DNA of 64,000 nucleotides from Micractinium sp. NFX-FRZ (lineage: Eukaryota; Chlorophyta; Trebouxiophyceae; Chlorellales; Chlorellaceae), in NCBI GenBank assembly GCA_029339195.1, contig JAPTJF010000011.1:265848-329847 (forward strand), in the 5' to 3' direction. This document shows positions 58,026 to 64,000 of the stretch, one piece after another. A program made the translations under genes and the position numbers. How positions within the stretch are numbered: position 1 is the stretch's first letter; every line of letters starts with the position of its first letter. The notes under the pieces are model-generated. The model did no database searches, was not told the DNA's origin, and was given only the letters and a program-made list of their open reading frames with translations.

Positions 58026-58970
58026 ACTGGCAGCTGAGCTGGCAGCTTCTGTGCTGAGCTGGCAGCGGCAGGCGTGTTGGCATTAACCTGGCGGCAACTG
58101 CATCAGGCTTGTCAGGTGGGGGCTGAGCCCTAGCCTGAGACAGCAGCAGCAGCGCTGCTCAGCCTGCTGGCCCCGCCACCGGCCCCATCACAGCTAGCCT
58201 GCTGCCTGGGAGCAATCCAATGGGGCCTGTTAGGCCTGCTGGCGTGGCGTGGCGGTCTGCTGCGATGAGTTGCTTCCAACACAGTGCGCTTGTCTCTGCA
58301 CCCCTCGCGCATGCAGAACCCTTCTCTGTCTGCCTCGCACCCCTCCTCTTCCCGCCCCCCTTCCCACTTTGCTCCACTCATTCTCTCCTTCTGGCTCTCT
58401 GCTAACCTCCCTGCCTTCTCATGCTGCCGTAGTGCAATGACAGTTCCCACTACACCGCCTCTCAACACCTCTACATTTTTGCTGCACTACACTCGTTGGC
58501 CCCACCCCAGACACTCTCTCACAACCCTGTAACATTGCACAGGGCAATGCTGCCATCTGCGCTTGCGGGCGGCCCTGTCAGCCAGGTGGCACTGGCACCC
58601 AGCTTCCGGTACTACGGTTCACTGTTGCCGGGACCAGGACTGCAAAGCCTGGGCAAAGTAGCAGTCCAGTCCATGTATCGAGGTGCATCGTACTGATGGC
58701 CATACGCCCACTTCTATACCCCAGATGCCCTGATTGTTTGTTGTTGACAGATGCATGTTTCCTATTTCAACAGAGTCGGGGGTTGGGGGAGCAGAGGTAT
58801 CAAGTACCGAATGACTGGGTAGGCTGAACAGAGGGGGAGGTCTAAGATCAGTGCAGTCCTGCGCCGCATTTGCCAACAGGGACGGGGCTGACAGACGGGA
58901 AGAGCAACGGGAACAGAGGGGAAGGGAGGCAGCGGGTGGCTGCAGCCAAGGGGCTGCCTGCCACGCCTGC
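58026..58970. other. Convergent 3' region of TOC34 and LSF2-like gene
   Basis: Non-coding. A plus-strand TGTAA at 58528-58532, about 500 bases past the TOC34 stop, fits its polyadenylation signal. No minus-strand TGTAA seen for the LSF2-like gene. Confidence 0.45.
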
Positions 58971-60298
58971 TTACGCCAGGCCATCCAGTTGTGCCTTGAT
59001 GGCTGCCCGCTGCTCGCCCGTCAGCACGCCCTGCACCTCCGCCCCCACCAGATCCGCCGTGGCGCCAGCAATGACTGCCAGCTTGGGTTGAGAGCTGCGC
59101 CCGGCAGTCATGGTGGCCGCCGCCTCTTCCAGGCTCTGCCCTCCCAGCCAGAAGAGGAAGGCGGTGACAATGGTGGGGGCCCGGCCCCGGCCGCCGTTGC
59201 AGTGCACGTAGGCCGAGCCGCCGGCAGCGCGGGCGGCCGCCACCTCCCTGGCAAAGGCGGCCACTGCAGCGGGCAGCTTCTGCCGCAGCTCCTGCTCGTC
59301 TGCTGGCGGGCAGGGGCGGCAGGATTGCGCAGGCGCAGGTTTACAAGGTGAGGAGGTGCATGGCGGCAGGGCAGCGACCCGTGCTGGCAGCTTGGAGGCA
59401 AGAGTGGAGATGGTGGGAGCACGCAGCGTAGCACGTGCACTGCACAGCATGGCGCACCTGCAGCTTTCCAGCTGCCCCGAAGCAGCGCGCCCCGCAGGTT
59501 GCCCTGCGCCCGCCCACCTGCCCGCCCGTACACCCGCCTGCCCGCCCGCCCACCCGCCGGCCAGCCAGCTCCGCTCACCTGCGTCGCTGGTGGGGTAGCG
59601 CAGGTGCTTCACTCCTTCCGCCTCGCACGCGGCAGCTACTGCTGGGCTGTCAATCTTCTGGTTGGTCAGGTCCGTCTCATCCTGGAGGGAGAACACGACG
59701 GCCGTTCCAGCCTGCTGCGCCCTGCGATGTACAGCGCAGGATGCGCGTGGGAGGCGGCGAAGCGTCAGCGGGGGCGGCTGCGCGGGCAATGAGCATGGTG
59801 CTTCCGTGCCAGGTTGGGCATGCAGGTCGGGCAATGCATGCATGCAAGCTCACGCCTGCCATTAAATGCATAGATATACGGAGCAGGGGGCAACAACCCA
59901 TGCCCTACTCACTTCTCGGCATCTGCTGCGTTCCGGAGGCAGGAGCCAACCAGGATGGAGTCGGTCACACGGTCAAAGTTGATGGTGGCCTCTGCAAGGG
60001 GTAACTGGCAATCAGTGGTTCACTTGGCGCAGTAGAAAGCAGAGCCGTGGTGTGGGAGGCACACATGCTGGAACGGCGGCAGCGTGTAAATCTCAGGACG
60101 GCGGGAGCGGCGGCAGCGGTGGCGGCAGCGCGGCAGAGGCAGGCACCAGGTCAACAATGCGGGCTGCCATTCACCTGCGGTCGCCATCGCCCTCACGCCC
60201 AGCGGCCTCCTGGCTGCTGCAAGATGGCGTGCGGCCCCAGGCGTGTGCTGCAGCAGCCTCGAATTCGGCACCTTTGAGGTGGCAGCCACGGTGTGCAT
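58971..60298 (-). CDS. LSF2/SEX4-like plastid glucan phosphatase
   Basis: 224 residues in 4 exons (minus): 60298-60175, 59991-59913, 59721-59579, 59299-58971; phases close. A ~38-residue transit peptide (Arg/Ala/Ser) is followed by FDRVTDSILVGSCLRNAADAE, VVFSLQDETDL, and the active-site loop YVHCNGGRGRAPTIV (CX5R with the GRAP ending of SEX4/LSF2, whose loop is HCTAGMGRAP). After it come FWLGGQSLEEA and PKLAVIAGAT, also family features. SEX4 and LSF2 remove phosphate from starch glucan in the plastid. There is no carbohydrate-binding module, as in LSF2. The substitution of TAGM by NGGR in the loop may alter specificity. Confidence 0.9.
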
Positions 60299-60375
60299 GG
60301 CAGATGATCAAAGGCACAAACGCGCAGATCGCGATTGCTTGATGTTGTGTGTTTCTGAATTGCGCGAATCTAAAA

Positions 60376-60451
60376 CGCGGGAAAGCATTTTGGAGGAATT
60401 TGGCGGAGCTCGTCATGTTACGAGAGAGGTGATTCTTACTTTTGGCGCGAA
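60376..60451. promoter_or_regulatory. Cluster of E2F-type sites upstream of the LSF2-like gene
   Basis: Within 76 bases are CGCGGGAAA (60376-60384, the reverse of TTTCCCGCG), TTTGGCGG (60399-60406) and TTTGGCGCGAA (60441-60451). These match E2F/DP binding consensus forms. They lie 78-153 bases upstream of the LSF2-like ATG in an AT-richer island. Confidence 0.45.
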
Positions 60452-61444
60452 CGGTGTCAGCCAGCCTTTTGGACTGAACTTGCTTCGCTTCCAAGACAAG
60501 CGGCAACAAACGAGCCTGAAAGGATGGCGCATGCTGAGTTGGCGCCGCCGCCGGCGGCGGCCGCCCAGCTGGCACCGTCCCTCCTGCTGTTGATGATCAA
60601 TAGTGAATGAGGTGGACAGAGAGCATGCTGACCACGATGTGCCTCGACGTGAAATGCCACATTGGTAATGCGACGCCAGCAATGGTCTCTACGGTGCCGA
60701 GCAGAACGGCTGCCCAGGTGGTACGGCGGGGCGTGAGACATGTGGAAAGTGCAGGGCATGAAAATGCATGGTGGAGCAGTCAGCACATTGCCGCCTTGGT
60801 GAATACACAGGACCCTTGCTTATGAGAAGCAACGGAGTGCCAGGAAGAGGTTGCCAAGCATCGCTGGTGGCACGCAGCCGGCAATTGCCGAGGTCACCCC
60901 TGTGTCGGCGCAGCGGACCAACCGACGCTGAACTTGCAGCAGCTACAGGAGCTTGCGGCGGCGGTTAGAACCAGGCCGAGCGCTTCTCGCAATGGAAGCG
61001 TGGCACAGCAAAGCGCTGGCTGCATTGATGCAGCTGCGGCAGGTGGTGGGTGGGCGGAGCTAGCGGGCCGCGAGGGCGGGAGGGGCGGAGGCGGCAGCGG
61101 CAGGAGGGTGTTGGCGCATGTTTGCGGTCGAGCATATCCGCTCTGAGATGCTGTAAGCCAACCAGAGTGCACTGGGCACTGGAACTACAAGTACTTGAGT
61201 GCAGCCTGGCCTGCGGGCGAACCGCACTAGATATCAATAATGAAGCAGGGGCAGCAGGCCCCCACGTAAGAACGGTGAGGGCTGGATGAGGGGGTCACGT
61301 TGAGGGGCCATGGTGATGTCATCGATGCCCAGTTCGGGCCACCTACGAGAACCCACGTGCCCCCTCGTTCCTTCTACTTCTTCTTCTGACCAACCCCGCG
61401 CTTCTTGCGCATCCTGATTGCGCAACCTGCGATCGTTTTTTGCC
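60452..61444. other. Rest of divergent spacer, LSF2-like / acetate transporter-family gene
   Basis: About 1 kb with no recognisable gene. The immediate upstream of the plus-strand gene is pyrimidine-rich (CCTTCTACTTCTTCTTC, about 61371-61387). Confidence 0.4.
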
Positions 61445-63698
61445 ATGGCCTCCACCAGCACCAGGGATGATGCCACTGCCGAGGGTGTTGCCCTGCTTGA
61501 GAGGCGGCTGGCTCGCTCCACCCTTTTCGCGGACAGTGACCCTCACGTCCTGACGGTCCCCACAACCTCAAATCCTGGTGCGCGCCAGCGAGGGAGCGGG
61601 GGCGGCGGTCACGTGGGAGTGCCTGGGGCCACTGTGGAGGAGCCCAGGGGCCACCAGGGGCCACCCCTCATCCAATCAACACCCCCACCCCCACTCCTTG
61701 CAGGCACATTCGGCATGTATGGCCTGGGCCTGACCCTGACGCTGCAGATGGTGAGGGGCCCGCGCTTCTGCCGCTGCGTGATGGCCTGCCGCTGCCCGCC
61801 GATCAGTCACAGCTGCCACCGCCACCGCGCGCCACGCCTGCCGCAAACCGCTGCGGCGGCCTGGCACTGCGCGCAGCTATCCACAGCTTGCCACCCCGCC
61901 CCCCGCCGCAGCTGCCGTACACTGGATTGGTAGATGAGGCGGCCAAGGGCTACATGTATGCCATGGCGCTCTTTTTTGGCGGCATGGTGCGTGGCATCCC
62001 ACTGCCAGTGGGCAGCCCCAGTGGGCAGCACCAGCCCAGCCGCTCCCCCTGCTCTGCCCTGCCTGGCTGAGCCCCAGCACTGGCCGAGGCCCAGCATCAC
62101 AGCATGCACTGTCTGAGTCTAGTCACTGGGACTGGACTGATGACAGACAGTGACTGCTGACACAATGCATTCAGCGTGGGCTGACTCGGACCGCTGCTGC
62201 CGCTGCCAGCTCAGCTGTGCGGCCCGTCCCTACTGCCGCCGCCGCCGCGCTGCAGGGCCAGCTGGTGTGCGGGTGCCTGGAGTACAGCAGGAAGAACACC
62301 TTTGCCTGCGTCACGTGGCTCTGCTTCTCCGCCTAGTAAGTGGAATGCGGGCACACCACTCACCGCATGGCACCTTCCCGTCTGGTGCTGCGCACAGCGT
62401 TCTGGCGCTGCATGCATGCGTCATGCTGATCACGTGTGGCCTGGTGCCAGCAGTGGCATGCATGTGCTGACACCCCACAATGCGATCCGCTCCACCACGA
62501 ACACCAACACACCCCACCGCAGCTGGCTGGGGGCTGGGCTGACGGGGATCCTGGAGACCGCTGGCGTCTTCCAGCCCTCCGCCACAGGCGCTGCTGCAGC
62601 CGTGAGTGGCACAGCAACCAAGTCACTGCAGCTCAGCCCGGTTTCAACATGGTGTGTGCATGTTCCCCAGCTCTGTGTGTGTCTCGCTTCCTCGCTGCCC
62701 TCGGCCAGATGCCCGGTGGCCCCGCCCAACTGCAGAGCACCTGCGCACTCACACCTAGGTGTGGCGGTCTGACCCCTCCCTCCTCTCTCCTAACTTTCTT
62801 TGTATCTCTTGGCTGCAGAACGCCATGTGGGGCTTCGTGGCATTCCTGCTGTGGACGGCAACCTTTGGAACCAACCTGGTCCTCAACCTCCTGCTGCTGA
62901 TGCTCTCGATTCTGCTGTGGCTGGAGGCCGCGTGTCCCTCCCACCCCAGCCTCTACCGGGTGCGTGCGCTTGCTGTGGGGCAGTGCGCTGGTGCATGCAT
63001 GTGTTGAGTACAGCGGCGATCTTAGGTCAGGCAGCGGTACTGGTCAGGCAGCGGCGCATGGCCTTGCCCGGCATCCGCTTGGTTGACATCTGCCGCTTGC
63101 CACCTCCGCTCATGCAGGCCACTGGCATCGATGGCATTGTGTGTGCCGCCCTGGCCTTCTATGACGGCACCTCGATCCTGTGAGGCCCTCTGCTTGTTGG
63201 GTGGGATAGGTGCACCCCACGTGGCTGTCAGTGTGGGCTGGCCATGGGGCGACGGTGCATGGCATCTCTCTCACTTGGCACTGACCCCACTCCACCCCGC
63301 CCCGCCCCGCCACCCCAACCCACCCCCACCTGCCACCTGCAGTCACATGGAGATGTATGGGCGGGTGAGTGCTCCCAGGAGCTCTTCTTGTGGGACGTGC
63401 ATGGGGGGCGTGTCTGGGTGGGGGAGCGGCGACTTGCTATGTCCGCCCTTGGTATGCGCCACCTGCTACACACCCTCCCCACCGGCAGTCCCACCGCCCA
63501 CTCCACTCCACCCCTGCCACCCTGCCACCGCTGCAGGAGATCCTGCCAGTGTTCCCTTTCAACTGGGGCTGGATGCGCCCCTCCCAGCAGCACCTGGGTC
63601 CCATGGCCACCCGGAAGGAGCTGCTGGCACTGGAGGCGGAGGCGATGGAGGCGGAAGATGCCACCGCTGCTGCAAACGGCGCTGCTCACAAAGTGTGA
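61445..63698 (+). CDS. GPR1/FUN34/YaaH (SatP) acetate-transporter family protein
   Basis: 266 residues in 9 exons: 61445-61577, 61704-61750, 61912-61986, 62256-62335, 62523-62601, 62819-62959, 63118-63179, 63343-63364, 63537-63698; phases close. It has about six hydrophobic segments: GTFGMYGLGLTLTLQM, YMYAMALFFGGMGQLV, NTFACVTWLCFSAYWLG, then MWGFVAFLLWTATFGTNLVL, LLLLMLSILLWLEA and GIDGIVCAALAFYDG. The LFFGGMGQLV...LEYSRKNTF pattern is the family hallmark (FYGGxxQLxAGxxEFRxGNTF). Members move acetate/succinate or ammonium-linked solutes across the plasma or organelle membrane; green algae have several. Exon 8 is a 22-nt micro-exon. The C-terminus NWGWMRPSQQ and an acidic tail are cytosolic. 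Confidence 0.9.
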
Positions 63699-63819
63699 TG
63701 GGCAGCGGAGAGAGTAGTCTGGTTGAGATAGAGACACAACATCCAGCGAGCAAGCCAGAGCGCACTCATTTGAATCGCACACCCTCGTTGTTGTGTGAGA
63801 GTTCATGGAAGCAGCAACA

Positions 63820-64000
63820 TCAAGCAGGCAGCCCACGCAGCTGACTGCATGAGCGATGATGAACCCCCGCATCAATTGTATCCATCCATTGGCTGCGTCT
63901 GAGCAAACCCCGGCCCCCAACCTGGCAGGCGGCATGCGCCCGCGGGGGCAAGGCCAGCAGCGGCGCCAGCTCCCCCGGCAGCTCCGCCAGGCTTTCGGCA
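63820..64000 (-). CDS. Possible partial exon at right edge
   Basis: The minus strand is open from the window edge to a TGA at 63822-63820. The first part (AESLAELPGELAPLLALPP) looks coding in composition and is followed by CAG|GTTGGG, which may be a splice donor near 63922. Too short to identify; the gene would continue right of the window. Confidence 0.3.
   Translation of the reverse strand, partial: AESLAELPGELAPLLALPPRAHAACQVGGRGLLRRSQWMDTIDAGVHHRSCSQLRGLPA

Noticed and set aside
60297..60593. Plus-strand ORF starting MADDQRHKRADRD
   Set aside because: It overlaps the LSF2-like first exon and promoter, contains the E2F-like sites, and has no supporting splice partner or recognised domain.

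Overview
The window is nuclear DNA from a GC-rich green alga, most likely a trebouxiophyte of the Chlorella/Micractinium kind. The signs are very intron-dense genes with GT-AG (occasionally GC-AG) introns, Ala/Gly-rich low-complexity stretches, TGTAA polyadenylation signals, and plastid genes such as stromal HSP70, TOC34, an LSF2-type glucan phosphatase and plant-type ferredoxin. No bacterial operon, CRISPR array, tRNA, rRNA or intact transposon was seen. All exon maps below were built by hand from splice sites, reading phase and protein-family conservation.

Layout, left to right (strand in brackets): a 5' fragment of a GAF-like protein (-); RAB11/RABA GTPase (+); a caprin-like RGG RNA-binding protein (-); LSM4 (+); plastid HSP70B, 17 exons (-); a LysM protein (-); archease (+); a protein with a possible split Rpn13-type Pru domain (-); a gene-poor stretch with two weak candidate ORFs; a 22-exon SERCA-type Ca2+-ATPase (-); S-adenosylmethionine synthetase (+); a TEX30-type alpha/beta hydrolase (-); an organellar HNH protein (+); an FdC2-like ferredoxin (-); an AKR2-like ankyrin protein (+); TOC34 (+); an LSF2-like glucan phosphatase (-); a GPR1/FUN34/YaaH acetate-transporter-family protein (+); and a possible partial exon at the right edge (-). 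Seven gene pairs are divergent and most share a 0.3-0.6 kb promoter spacer.

The genes are mostly housekeeping, with a plastid-biogenesis cluster on the right: ferredoxin, AKR2-like targeting factor and TOC34 are neighbours. AKR2 proteins are known to chaperone outer-envelope proteins, so the AKR2-TOC34 adjacency is suggestive.

The most unusual structural signal is a recurring one. In several genes, the end of an exon, often with its splice donor, is repeated in degraded form inside the adjacent intron. I call these exon-edge echoes. They occur in the SAM synthetase, HNH, AKR2-like and TOC34 genes, and related splice-site tandem repeats occur in the archease and RAB11 genes. In the HNH gene the echoed donor would extend the exon by exactly 35 open codons, which makes it a candidate alternative splice site.
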